This document shows, in pieces, positions 1-14,021 of a DNA stretch of 64,000 bases (its first letter is position 1; the number at the start of each line of letters is the position of its first letter). The stretch covers positions 186,001-250,000 of the forward strand of contig CAWBWL010000009.1 of NCBI GenBank assembly GCA_963792485.1. The letters run 5' to 3'. The notes below the pieces were generated by a model. It searched no databases. It had not been told where the DNA came from and saw only the letters and a list, made by a program, of their open reading frames with translations. A program made the translations under genes and the position numbers. This DNA comes from JANOYJ01 sp963792485. Lineage in GTDB: Bacteria; Pseudomonadota; Alphaproteobacteria; Rhizobiales; Rhizobiaceae.

Positions 1-45
1 GGGACCTTGTGGTAATGCACCGGCGTCGATCCCCGGCCGCGCCGC

Positions 46-351
46 TCACCGCTTCATCGCCGCCAGCATCTCCTTGCGCAATATCTCGTTCATCCGCGAC
101 TGATAGCCCTTGCCCTGCGATTTTAGCCAATGCAGCACATCGCTGTCGAGGCGGGCGGTGATTTGTTGTTTGACTGGGCGGTAGAAGCGGTGGCGGATGG
201 CGGTTTTCCACTGCTCGTCGGTGAGTTCGGGGGCGTCGCTGAAGTCGATCTCGCTGTCGGGCCGGGCGGCGAGCGCCTTGAGTTCTTCGAACCGGGCGTC
301 TGTCATCGGGGGAAGCGTGTCCAGCGTGTGGCTAACCATTTTCGGTTTCAT
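46..351 (-). CDS. brnA: BrnA-family antitoxin (orphan)
   Basis: Protein of 101 residues beginning MKPKMVSHTLDTLPPMTD. It has the BrnA layout: an acidic N-terminal half (SEIDFSDAPELTDEQW), then a C-terminal ribbon-helix-helix-like segment with KQQITARLDSDVLHWLKSQG, GYQSRMNEILR and a basic tail. BrnA proteins bind and neutralise the BrnT RNase toxin and repress their own operon. A longer frame extends upstream to 513, but ATG 351 matches the family start and sits just where a remnant of brnT ends (20-base overlap), which is the usual brnT-brnA order. Because the toxin is decayed, the antitoxin looks orphaned. Its function as a DNA-binding protein may persist; this is inference. Confidence 0.85.
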   Translation of the reverse strand: MKPKMVSHTLDTLPPMTDARFEELKALAARPDSEIDFSDAPELTDEQWKTAIRHRFYRPVKQQITARLDSDVLHWLKSQGKGYQSRMNEILRKEMLAAMKR

Positions 352-436
352 AACGGCGTCTTTCTCTCGGTGTTGCCCTTCGCGCTGTGATGATGCGCAC
401 AGTGCCAAATGCCTTCCAGCGGTTTTCGCCGTCAGC
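332..436 (-). pseudogene. brnT: brnT toxin remnant (C-terminal part, internally deleted)
   Basis: Directly upstream of brnA, in another frame, a 34-codon open stretch reads ADGENRWKAFG followed by TVRIITARRATPRERRRYE and then TENG and a stop. The second part is the hallmark C-terminal end of BrnT RNase toxins (R-I-I-x-A-R-x-A-x-x-x-E-R). The first part resembles the segment that normally lies about 15 residues further upstream, so the central strands appear deleted. An in-frame TAG at 437-439 lies immediately upstream and no BrnT N-terminus is visible. Overlap with the brnA start is as in intact brnTA operons. The assignment rests on motif recognition only. Confidence 0.6.
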
Positions 437-511
437 CTAGGAATTTTCTCCAAGTTTTCGCCAACATATGAGGTAATTGTAAATCTCTGATTCTTCAACT
501 CCTCCGGTAAC

Positions 512-3500
512 ATGCAAAATATTCCTGAAAATATATTTGAAACACAGGAGATGTTGTCCGGCCTAGCGAAGTCACATTCAGAGAGGCTCGCTTCAATTTT
601 TTCCCCCTACGACGCGAGAGCAAGCATCGCCGCTGCGGGCGGGTTGCTCACCGTTCCGAAACTTCAAGCCAACACCGTCAGACTTGAGGCCATCGTTCAC
701 CTAATTGTTTCAAGTGCCTTTGGGAAAAAGAGGCCGAACAATCAAGATGCGGGCAGGTGGTTCAAGCAAGTGGGGCAGGTTTTCGCGGGCATGGAAGATG
801 CTGCCGAGGACGTATTCGTTGCTCGCGTTCACTTGGAAGGTCGAAACTTCCGGGTGCTTGAGGGGCTGGCAGAAGCGAACGGCCATTACCTCCAGCATAT
901 GCTGATCACCGTCGAAAAAATGCCCGACCACGGTGTCTATGCCGCTCTCAAAGAGTTCCTGCCGCGCCATGCTCGCACTTTCAGACCTCGTCTGCGAGCG
1001 CTCAGGATTGAAGGCCTTTTGCCTTGGTGGGGAGTATGGTCTTGGAGCGCTGCCAGGTGACGACATTCCGACACTTAGAACTCTGGCCGCGCGGGTTTCC
1101 TTTTCCGATGATGACTTGGTGCGGGCAGGCATCAAGCGGTCGGCAATTGCAAGGTTTTGCTTACCACCTTCGCGACGGAGTGTGGGCATTGGCGGCTATG
1201 GCGATAGTTGGCTAGAGAGGCGGCCCCTCGTCGATTTTCAAGATGAGATTGTGATTGCGCTACCGTCCGCGATAGGAATTGCCATACGCAGGGCGGTGAT
1301 TGAAACTTGTCTCGACGTTGGGACGGAGTCTGCCCTTCGAAGAGGCCAGCTAATCGCCCTTACCGACGAACTGTCGTTGAACCCGGCTATTGCTTGTCTC
1401 GATATTCCGCCTGCCGAAATGAGGCCAGAGTGCAACGTCGTTCCCTCCGAACCCGTCGAATTTCAGCCTGGTCTATGGTTTCAGCTCATCCTGCTCACAG
1501 ATGACTTTGTAGGTTTTCGTGAAACGGGTTTCAGTCAACCCGGCCCATCCGGCGACAAGGCGAAGGCCGATTTGCAGAAAGCAATAGACGACGCTGCCAA
1601 CGACATCAAAGCCCGAGCCGGATTCAAACTTGGATTCTCGTTGGTGGTAATTAGCGGTTTTGGCCGTGGGCACTTGGTTGAGTATACTCGTCCCAGTTAC
1701 TGGCTGGCAGAAGGCATCAGCAGTTACGACCTCGACGTTCTCGGGTGGCGGCACGATTTCAACATTGCCGAGCTGTTAAAATTTCTGCTGGCAGAAGGAA
1801 CAGCCGGTCACATGGGCTTTCCGTTGATGGCAATCAACGGGCTTTTGGCTCGAATCGGCTTCGCCTACGACAACAACGGCCATGTGGTTCCACATGAAGC
1901 CATGCCGGATGGCGCCGAGAGCGCAATGTTAATGATTCCCACAAATTCACACTTGCGGCTTAGGGCAGAGCACCATGCTCGGTTTGACGTTCACGCGGTG
2001 CGCGACTCTCTAGGAAACGTACTCATTGTACGTCGAAAGGACGGAGGAAAGCGTTCGCCCCAGAACACGCAGCGGGTCTATGTCTCGCATCGTGATGCCC
2101 TTGCGCTGCGCTATCGCGGCGTCTGGAGAGATGGCAACCGGACTTGGTGGCTCGAAACTGTGCCGGCAGAAGGGCGTTCCCGTCTCTATCCCATTTTTGA
2201 GATGCAGATGGTTTGGATGGAGCGTATTGCGCCGGCATTGATAAAGCGTGTGCCGGGACTGCCAGATGTGTTGACTTGGAGACTGGTAACGCCTGCGTCA
2301 CCAGTGATGAAGTCAATGGATATTGTCGTGCCGCCAGAAGCAGAAATGAAGGCGGCGATTCACTCGTCATGCGATACGGCCGCAAACACCATCACGACTG
2401 AAATCGGACTGCCGTTCTTTCAAGGTCTTTCCCATCCGGAAAATATCTCCGAAGTCACTCTGATAGAGGCCTTTCTCGCACAGGTTGTTAAGCTCGCGGA
2501 TGGTGCCAAGATTGACTTTAGAGAGCTATTGCAAGAAATCGTGCCGTCTTCGGAATCGCGGCAGCTCCACGCGTTCGCACCGCAGGAATTCCGCGACCAT
2601 GTTCGTGAATCGGTTCCGCTCAAGGTCGTTGAGTTAAGCCGCTTTGACGACGCTTCTCAACGATTAGGATTGGGGTGGCACGGGCTTCCACGACCTGGCG
2701 GCACCGTAATAGGGCGAGATGAATGTACCAAGGTGCTTAATGCGATAACCGCCGCAGCCGAGAAAATGTTTTGCGAACACCTAAGTCAGTTTGAACGACG
2801 CGCGCTTGTGCGACGTTTGGTAGAAAACCACGAAGCATCAATGATCGATAAGAACTCGCTGGGAGCGGACTTCAGGCGCTTTAATCGACCTTTCTTCGGG
2901 CCCTCAGGAGGCTCGCGAAGAAGTATATGATCGTATCGCAAAGGCTAATGCCACCTCTCAGGCAAGTCGGGTCATTCTAGAGGCGGCGCTTTGCGAATGC
3001 CCGCTTGGTGTTGGCTTTGAAGTTGCGGATTTCGACCTGTCCAACCTGATGGCTCAGGCCATGATGATACATCATCTTGGCGGGTACTCCGATGCCATTC
3101 GTTACGAGGGCATGCGCTCCGAAATACGGATCTCTCCGGCAGGTGAGGTGCAGATAGACACGTCGTTCATGGACGCGATTGTAAAACCTGTAGGAGAGTC
3201 CTTCGTCAGCAGTCAAATTGACCGAAACCGCCGCGACTATTCAGAGTTGCTACGCGATCCACAAATCCTCACCCAGGAACAAGCGACTTCTCAAATGAAT
3301 GCTCGCTTCGACAATGCGTGGAAAGAAGAATTGGGTGTGTCGCTCAAAGATTTTCGCACAGCGCTAGAGGCGCTGGAAAATCGATTGGCCGAGACCGGGC
3401 GGGCATGGGAGATTTTGCCTAGGCCGGCCTTGCTTCACTATCTTTCAGACCACGTTGATTGTGGAGAGCAGTTTGTTTCGTGTCTCGAACTGTTGCCTCG

Positions 3501-4215
3501 CGACGGCTGGAAGACACTAGCGGAGCCTTACACCGATCAGGATCGACAGCCATGGCGATTCCGGCGGCGGCTATCCGTCACCCGACGCCCTATTCTTCGG
3601 CTTGAAACGTCCCCAGAGTCGGATGTCGTGATCGCGCCCGGCATGATCCGAGACGCATTTCGCGCTCAGTTGCATAACTTTTACTACGGCCAGTATGACC
3701 TCAGCTCGATAGCGTCGAGCGAGATGCGAAGCTGGCGAGATTACATCGTTGGCAAAGAAGCGGCAGAGTTCGAAGAAAATGTTGTTACGCGCCTCCAAGG
3801 GCTCGGGTGGCGGGCGGAACGAGGCACGAAATTTTCTCATGTTCTTGGTCGCAGTCTACCCGAAGACCCCGGCGATATCGACGTACTGGCGTGGCACCCG
3901 GATGGGCGCGTCATGCTCCTCGAATGCAAAAATCTCCAATTTGCCAAGACACCCAGCGAGATTTCAAAGCAGCTATATAAATTTCGCGGTGAGACTGACG
4001 AAAAGGGCCGACCGGACTTGCTTCGCAAGCACCTCAATCGGATCGAACTTGCGAAGCGAAGTTCCGCTGAGTTTGAGTTACGCCTTAAGCTGAACGACGC
4101 CCGCATCGATGGGGCTTTGATCTTTGCGCATACTGTTCCGATGAGCTTTGCGGCTGAACGGATAGGCCACACGGTGACGATGCTCACTTACGACCAACTA
4201 AACTCGGCATTTTGA
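512..4215 (+). pseudogene. Large protein with C-terminal PD-(D/E)XK nuclease domain, split by two frameshifts
   Basis: Three consecutive reading frames join into one coding unit of about 1230 codons: 512 to about 968, about 969 to 2877, and about 2878 to 4215. Across the second junction the next frame is open well before its first ATG (LIDLSSGPQEAREEVYDRIA), so these are not three separate genes. Both junctions are +1 shifts. The last 160 residues carry a restriction-endonuclease-like core: EENVVTRLQGLGW (helix with the conserved Glu), GDIDVLA (the Asp) and, after a short strand, LLECKN (the E-x-K). The N-terminal 1000 residues match no family I recognise; no ATPase Walker motif or transmembrane segment is evident. 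It lies between a toxin-antitoxin relic and uvrA, so a defence or DNA-processing role is plausible but inferred. Alternative: several adjacent genes translated separately. Confidence 0.6.
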
Positions 4216-4233
4216 AGTCGCCATGCGTGCCAG

Positions 4234-4278
4234 GAGTTGTGTCCTCCAGACAATTTTAGAAGGCACAACTCATTTTTA
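4234..4278 (+). terminator. Rho-independent terminator after the nuclease gene
   Basis: The arm GAGTTGTG-t-CC at 4234 pairs with GGCACAACTC ending at 4271, with one bulged T, and is followed by ATTTTTAG. It lies 19 bases after the nuclease stop and between two converging genes, so it could also serve uvrA transcription from the other strand. Confidence 0.6.
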
Positions 4279-4315
4279 GTCCGAGTGACGGGGCGTTCCG
4301 AACGGCAACTATCAC

Positions 4316-7237
<2,922 letters not shown>

Positions 7238-7384
7238 AAACCCTGCTTAAGACTGGAAACCCGGCTGAAAATCAACGCCCCTATGTAGACCGATAGCGGC
7301 GATTGTCGAGCGCGCGCGCTGTGCATAACGCAAGGCATGCGAACTCATGTTGCAAGCTCCTGCCATTTGCCCGCTGGGCTTAGT

Positions 7385-7416
7385 GAACAAAAAAGGAACT
7401 TGCAAGAAGCTGTCAA
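7385..7416 (-). promoter_or_regulatory. uvrA promoter with LexA (SOS) box
   Basis: GAAC at 7385-7388 and GAAC at 7396-7399 are separated by exactly seven bases (aaaaaag), the alphaproteobacterial LexA operator form. On the minus strand a TTGACA -35 hexamer lies at 7416-7411, so the operator falls in the spacer and -10 region, where repressor would block RNA polymerase. The uvrA start is about 150 bases downstream. Confidence 0.8.
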
Positions 7417-7542
7417 GAATGGAACCTGAAACAGTTCGTGACTGTAAAAACGCCCAAAGCGGTTGACGCTGCGGCAAAACGGGCGCACACTTTCCATATT
7501 GAGCCACATAGGAACGCTCAAAATCCAGCGAAGGAGGGGAGC

Positions 7543-7599
7543 ATGACGCCACCTGACCCATTGCAGCAGCGGGCAGTCCCGCAGGACCCAAATCGTTAA
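7543..7599 (+). CDS. 18-codon small ORF with strong Shine-Dalgarno
   Basis: ATG at 7543 is preceded by GAAGGAGGGGAGC, an excellent ribosome-binding site. The ORF encodes MTPPDPLQQRAVPQDPNR and a stop, inside the candidate small transcript. No family is recognised. It may be a leader or small peptide, or the purine-rich stretch may be part of an RNA structure. Confidence 0.3.
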   Translation: MTPPDPLQQRAVPQDPNR

Positions 7600-7670
7600 T
7601 CTGTTGTCGCCCCACAGCTCGTGCGGGCGAGAGATTTCAGCCCTACTGAAGGGCAAGGGGAAACCCAACC

Positions 7671-7711
7671 GGCCTCGCGCGCGATCAAATTTGATGCGGC
7701 GGGGCCTTTTT
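7671..7711 (+). terminator. Rho-independent terminator upstream of ssb
   Basis: GGCCTCGC at 7671-7678 pairs with GCGGGGCC at 7699-7706 (one G-U). The loop region holds a second self-complementary segment, GATCAAATTTGAT, and five T follow. It terminates plus-strand transcription before the ssb promoter. Confidence 0.7.
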
Positions 7712-7760
7712 GTGTGTTTCGGTCGGAGCATTTTGCGCGCTGCCACGTTGACTTTTACGG

Positions 7761-7800
7761 TTGACAACGCGCAGTAGCGCAATTAGAACAAAAAAAGAAC
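7761..7800 (+). promoter_or_regulatory. ssb promoter with LexA (SOS) box
   Basis: TTGACA at 7761-7766 and TAGAAC at 7784-7789 form a promoter with a 17-base spacer. A perfect GAAC-N7-GAAC LexA box (GAAC 7786-7789, seven A, GAAC 7797-7800) overlaps the -10. The ssb start lies about 130 bases downstream, leaving a long leader. Confidence 0.75.
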
Positions 7801-7927
7801 AAATGAGTGGACTGTTTTGCTTGGGGATAAAGTGCACGGGCGCGCGCACGCGGTCGGTTTTGTCTCTAAGAGATGACGGGTTTGTGGGGCGTCGGGGACG
7901 CCCGGTTTTAAAGAGCGAGGTGCCATC

Positions 7928-8437
7928 ATGGCTGGCAGTGTGAACAAAGTGACGTTGGTGGGCAATCTGGGCAAGGATCCGGAAGTGCGCAAAATGCAGT
8001 CGGGCGACAGTGTTGTGAACTTTACCCTGGCGACCTCCGACACCTGGCGCGACAAGAACACCGGCGAGCGCAAGGAAAAGACCGAGTGGCATAACGTCGT
8101 CGTGTTCAATGAGCAGATTGCCAAGGTTGCCGAGCAATATCTGAAGAAGGGCATGAAGGTCTATGTCGAGGGCGCGCTGCAGACGCGCAAATGGCAGGAC
8201 CAGAGCGGCCAGGACCGCTACACCACCGAGATCGTCCTGCAGAAATACCGCGGCGAACTGCAGATGCTGGATTCGAGAAGCGAAGGCGGCGGCGCGCGCG
8301 ATTACGGCGAGGGTGATTCAGGGCGCTCAATGCCAGCGGCGTCAAATTCCAGCTTCGGCGGCCGCGCCCCGGCGGCAGCGGCGTCCGGCGGTGGCGGGAG
8401 CTTCTCGCGTGATCTGGATGACGAGATACCGTTTTGA
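7928..8437 (+). CDS. ssb: Single-stranded DNA-binding protein
   Basis: The 169-residue protein starts MAGSVNKVTLVGNLGKDPEV, the canonical SSB opening. Residues 1 to about 110 form the OB-fold with VNFTLATSD, EWHNVVVFN and KVYVEGALQTRKW. A Gly/Ser/Ala-rich linker follows, and the C-terminus is the acidic tip DLDDEIPF that recruits repair and replication partners. Length is typical for alphaproteobacteria. The gene is divergent from uvrA, as commonly seen, and each gene has its own LexA box, so SSB is probably induced on DNA damage. The start has GAGGTG upstream at a good distance. Confidence 0.97.
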   Translation: MAGSVNKVTLVGNLGKDPEVRKMQSGDSVVNFTLATSDTWRDKNTGERKEKTEWHNVVVFNEQIAKVAEQYLKKGMKVYVEGALQTRKWQDQSGQDRYTTEIVLQKYRGELQMLDSRSEGGGARDYGEGDSGRSMPAASNSSFGGRAPAAAASGGGGSFSRDLDDEIPF

Positions 8438-8455
8438 GGCTTGATATGCCGCACT

Positions 8456-8563
8456 AGAGCAGCGGGCGTTCCGACAGAATCGGAACTGCTGCTCTAAGTC
8501 TTTGTGTTGCCGCATCGTTTTTGCGAAAAACCGCACACACTTTTTCGCACGATGCTCTAAGTC
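8456..8563. repeat. Double-hairpin intergenic repeat unit
   Basis: Two imperfect palindromes lie side by side. The first is AGAGCAGC (8456) with GCTGCTCT (8488-8495), enclosing TTCCGA/TCGGAA. The second is GCATCGT (8512) with ACGATGC (8549-8555), enclosing GCGAAAAA/TTTTTCGC. Each is followed by the same string GCTCTAAGTC, so the unit is modular. This is the style of short mosaic repeats scattered through Rhizobiales intergenic regions. Here it separates the convergent ssb and NTF2-like genes and may act as a terminator. Confidence 0.6.
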
Positions 8564-8949
8564 GTCGCGGTGGGAGTTCCTTGGTGGAAGACGAGCTGCC
8601 AGTTCAAATTGCTGCGCCTCCAAATTGAACTGCGAAGGGTGGGAATTGGGCCTGTCTGTTTTTCACTTGAATTCAGCGCATATGTGAGAAGGACGACATC
8701 CTCGGCGAGATCGAGCAACTGAATGTTATCCATTTCAAGGCTCTGGGTTGAAACTCTGTCAGCGCCGCCTTCCTCAAGGAGCGCGGCGATGGTGGTTGTT
8801 TTATCGTAACGCCTGCCTGACTTACCGAACTCAACGAAGTCATCTGCAAGAACGCTTTCGAGAAATGTCCGGTCATGCCGCAGCATGGAGTGCAGCAGCC
8901 TTTTTTCAGAAGCAAGAATGTGAGCGTTGGTTTCGCTCAAACTGGTCAT
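8557..8949 (-). CDS. NTF2-like / DUF4440 domain protein
   Basis: Small protein of 130 residues. It has the SnoaL/NTF2-like pattern: an N-terminal helix pair (EKRLLHSMLRHD), then FLESVLADDFVEFGKSGRRYDK, the strand region EDVVLLTYALN and the C-terminal strands SIWRRSNLNWQLVFHQGTP. Proteins of this type are small cone-shaped folds, sometimes enzymes or ligand binders; no active site can be assigned here. Its start overlaps the marC stop (ATGA), so the two are translationally coupled. Confidence 0.8.
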   Translation of the reverse strand: MTSLSETNAHILASEKRLLHSMLRHDRTFLESVLADDFVEFGKSGRRYDKTTTIAALLEEGGADRVSTQSLEMDNIQLLDLAEDVVLLTYALNSSEKQTGPIPTLRSSIWRRSNLNWQLVFHQGTPTATT

Positions 8950-9572
8950 CCCGCCAATATCTTCACGCCGTCCGCCACAAACTGCACCGCCAGCGCCGCC
9001 AATATCAGGCCGAGCAGCCGCGTCAGGATCGAGCGCCCCGTCTGGCCGAGGAACTTGTCCACCCGGTCGGCGACGAGGAACACCAGATACGAGGCGGCGA
9101 TGCAGATGGCGATGATGCCAACAAGCGCCAGGCGGCCTTGAAGGCTGCCGGAGGCGTCGGCGAGCAGGATCGTCGCCGAGATCGCGCCCGGACCCGCAAT
9201 CAGCGGGATGGCGAGCGGGAAGGCGGCAATGTTGTGGATCATGTCGCGGGTGATGGCGGTTTCAGCGCTCTGCTCGTGCCGCTGCTGGCGGCGCTCAAAA
9301 ATCATCTCGAAGGCGATGTAGAACAGAAGAAACCCGCCCGCGACGCGGAAGGCGGCGATGGTGATGCCGAACACCGAGAGGATGGCGATTCCCAACAAGG
9401 CAAACATTGAGAGCACAAAAAACGAGATGATGCTCGCCCGCGCGGCGACCTGCTTGCGCTGGCTGCGGTCCATGCCGCGCGTCAGAACCAGAAACAGTGG
9501 GGCGAGGCCCGGCGGGTCGATAGTGACCATCAACGTGACCAGCGCATTGAACAATTGATCCCAAACCGGCAC
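8946..9572 (-). CDS. MarC-family integral membrane protein
   Basis: The 208-residue protein has six hydrophobic segments and the MarC/UPF0056 signature regions: an N-terminal TIDPPGLAPLFLVLTRG, FRVAGGFLLFYIAFEM, and PLAIPLIAGPGAISATI in the fourth segment. The function of the family is unsettled. An original link to multiple antibiotic resistance was not confirmed, and transport is presumed from the fold. It sits in the inner membrane. A four-base overlap with the next gene indicates one operon. Confidence 0.92.
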   Translation of the reverse strand: MPVWDQLFNALVTLMVTIDPPGLAPLFLVLTRGMDRSQRKQVAARASIISFFVLSMFALLGIAILSVFGITIAAFRVAGGFLLFYIAFEMIFERRQQRHEQSAETAITRDMIHNIAAFPLAIPLIAGPGAISATILLADASGSLQGRLALVGIIAICIAASYLVFLVADRVDKFLGQTGRSILTRLLGLILAALAVQFVADGVKILAG

Positions 9573-9709
9573 GCCGCGCTCCCTTTTTTCCGCCTGTCGG
9601 GCGTATGGTTTGTCAACTCATATCAGCCTGACGGGTGATTAAACAGGCAAGGGTCGACGAGGGCCTGTGTTTATTTGGACCGGCGAGCTGCGCCCGGCGC
9701 GGGCAATTT

Positions 9710-10276
9710 CTAGACTAACGCTTCAAGGCTTTTCCTGAACACATTTCTTCGAGTGCCCGCCGCTCCGGCTTTTCGGAAGCCGCGCGCTTCAAACATCGGC
9801 ACAAATCCTGAGAAGCGGTAGCTCGGCGAATTTGGATCAACCGGATAGGCTTCGATGACCTTGGCGCCTTTGGCGCGCGCGTGGTCTTCAGCGGCCTCGA
9901 TCAACTGGGCCGAAAAGCCGCGTCCGCGCAATTCCCGTTTCACGAAGAAGCAAGTGAGTGACCAGACCAACTCTTCGGTATCGGAATCGTCATTCACGCC
10001 GCCAAGCGTTTTCTTAAATGTCACTCGGGGGGCGACAGAGCACCAGGCAACTGCGGCCCCTTCAAAATATCCAAGCAAACCCACAGGACTATTCGACATG
10101 ATCCGCTGTTGCATCGCGGCCGTGCGGGCTGCCTTATCGGTCATGTCTGGGCTGGTTTCAAAGGAACGCCAAATCATGCACCAGCACGACTTTGGTCCGC
10201 CGCGCCCTTCGAATAGTGAATAAAAGTCGTCCCAGCGGCTGCTGTTGACGGGAAAAACTGTCAGGAGATTCGACAT
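9710..10276 (-). CDS. GNAT-family N-acetyltransferase
   Basis: Protein of 188 residues from ATG 10276 (MSNLLTVFPV); an upstream in-frame extension to 10366 lacks similarity to the fold. The acetyl-CoA-binding motif A is clear: LTCFFVKRELRGRGFSAQL (R-G-x-G-x-S), followed by the helix EAAEDHARAKGAKVIEAYPV and the motif B region YRFSGFVPMFEARGFRKAG. The N-terminal CWCMIWR is shared with a subset of GNAT proteins of unknown substrate. It stands alone, divergent from gyrA. Confidence 0.85.
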   Translation of the reverse strand: MSNLLTVFPVNSSRWDDFYSLFEGRGGPKSCWCMIWRSFETSPDMTDKAARTAAMQQRIMSNSPVGLLGYFEGAAVAWCSVAPRVTFKKTLGGVNDDSDTEELVWSLTCFFVKRELRGRGFSAQLIEAAEDHARAKGAKVIEAYPVDPNSPSYRFSGFVPMFEARGFRKAGAAGTRRNVFRKSLEALV

Positions 10277-10473
10277 GGGTCCACACTGTAACACAGCGTG
10301 CCGCGTCTCAAACGGACAAGAACAGAATTGATCTTTTCCAACATCGCCCAAAAAAGGCTCTAACACGTTGATACATATCGCTTTATCGGCGCAGAAAGTT
10401 TTGACCTGCGTTCGCTTTTTTGGGCGCTAAACGTTATAAGACCACAGATGATTCTCTAACCGGCAGGCAAACT

Positions 10474-13227
<2,754 letters not shown>

Positions 13228-13233
13228 TCCAGC

Positions 13234-13350
13234 CTAATGCCAGTACACGCGGACCTTTTCGGGCTTCGGCGTCACGGATTCAGCATGAAGCAGAATGCCG
13301 GTCGCGGCAGTCATGGCGACGATCATTGCGGCGCAAAGGAGAAACAGCAT
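13234..13350 (-). CDS. Putative 38-residue single-pass membrane protein
   Basis: The short ORF encodes MLFLLCAAMIVAMTAATG followed by ILLHAESVTPKPEKVRVYWH. It has one hydrophobic helix and a short polar tail with several basic residues, and AGGA lies at a normal distance before the ATG. It sits in the gap between gyrA and coaD on the opposite strand. No family is recognised. Size, signal-like helix and ribosome-binding site support a real small protein, but chance cannot be excluded. Confidence 0.45.
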   Translation of the reverse strand: MLFLLCAAMIVAMTAATGILLHAESVTPKPEKVRVYWH

Positions 13351-13514
13351 TTGAGTGTCCTTTCATGTGACCAACGTCATTCATACGCGGTCATATGGCA
13401 TTTAGTTTCGTTGATGAGTGCTGAACGGCACCAAAAAGGTTCATTCATTTTGAGTTCATGCTTTACGAAAGGTGTCTGATTGATTGGCATGAGTAATTCG
13501 ATTAGGGAGCGCGC

Positions 13515-14009
13515 ATGAAAACGGCGCTCTACACTGGCTCTTTCGACCCGTTGACCAACGGGCATATCGATATTTTGTCGGCGGCTTTGCTGGTTGCCGA
13601 CGCTGTCGTGGTCGCCATTGGCGTTCATCCGGGCAAGCAGCCGCTGTTTTCGTTTGACGAGCGCGCCGGTATGATCACTGCGGTGGCCAAGGAGCGGCTC
13701 GGCAAGAGGGCAGGGGATGTGCAGGTCGCCTCTTTCGACGGCCTTGCAGTGGAGGCGGCCCGCAAAGCCGGGGCGCATATGATAGTGCGCGGGCTGCGCG
13801 ACGGCACGGATTTTGACTATGAAATGCAGATGGCGGGCATGAATGGGGAGATGGAGCCGCAGATTCCAACCGTGTTCTTCCCAGCCAGTCCCGGCTCGCG
13901 CCACATCACAGCCACTTTGGTCCGTCAGATCGCTGCAATGGGCGGGGATGTTTCGGCATTCGTGACGCCGCTTGTGGCGTTGGCGCTCGCCAAAAAGTTC
14001 AACTTGTAA
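13515..14009 (+). CDS. coaD: Phosphopantetheine adenylyltransferase
   Basis: CoaD transfers AMP to 4'-phosphopantetheine, the penultimate step of coenzyme A synthesis. The 164-residue length is normal. Signatures are the nucleotidyltransferase motif TGSFDPLTNGHIDIL (T/HxGH-type, with the NGH that binds ATP) and the C-terminal SRHITATLVRQIAAMGGDVSAFV region. IVRGLRDGTDFDYEMQMAGMN matches the family centre. GGAGCGCGC precedes the ATG. It probably starts a run with the two cyclophilin genes, the next ATG being 12 bases beyond its stop. Confidence 0.97.
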   Translation: MKTALYTGSFDPLTNGHIDILSAALLVADAVVVAIGVHPGKQPLFSFDERAGMITAVAKERLGKRAGDVQVASFDGLAVEAARKAGAHMIVRGLRDGTDFDYEMQMAGMNGEMEPQIPTVFFPASPGSRHITATLVRQIAAMGGDVSAFVTPLVALALAKKFNL

Positions 14010-14021
14010 AAAAGGTCAGCC

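Larger units (their letters stand above)
7463..7711 (+). ncRNA. Candidate small RNA or leader transcript between uvrA and ssb
   Basis: A -35-like TTGACG at 7463-7468 is followed, about 200 bases later, by a strong Rho-independent terminator at 7671-7711, and ssb has its own promoter further downstream. The segment therefore looks like an independent plus-strand transcript of roughly 200 nt. It matches no RNA family that I recognise (the 6S, SRP, RNase P and tmRNA hallmarks are absent). It contains a short ORF with a strong ribosome-binding site. The promoter -10 is weak, so the 5' end is uncertain. Confidence 0.4.

Noticed and set aside
7671..7711. Riboswitch upstream of ssb
   Set aside because: The structure is a plain terminator with a T-run and sits before a separate ssb promoter; no riboswitch consensus could be recognised.
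13237..13479. 80-codon plus-strand ORF after gyrA
   Set aside because: No ribosome-binding site, composition unlike a protein; the opposing 38-codon ORF is better supported.
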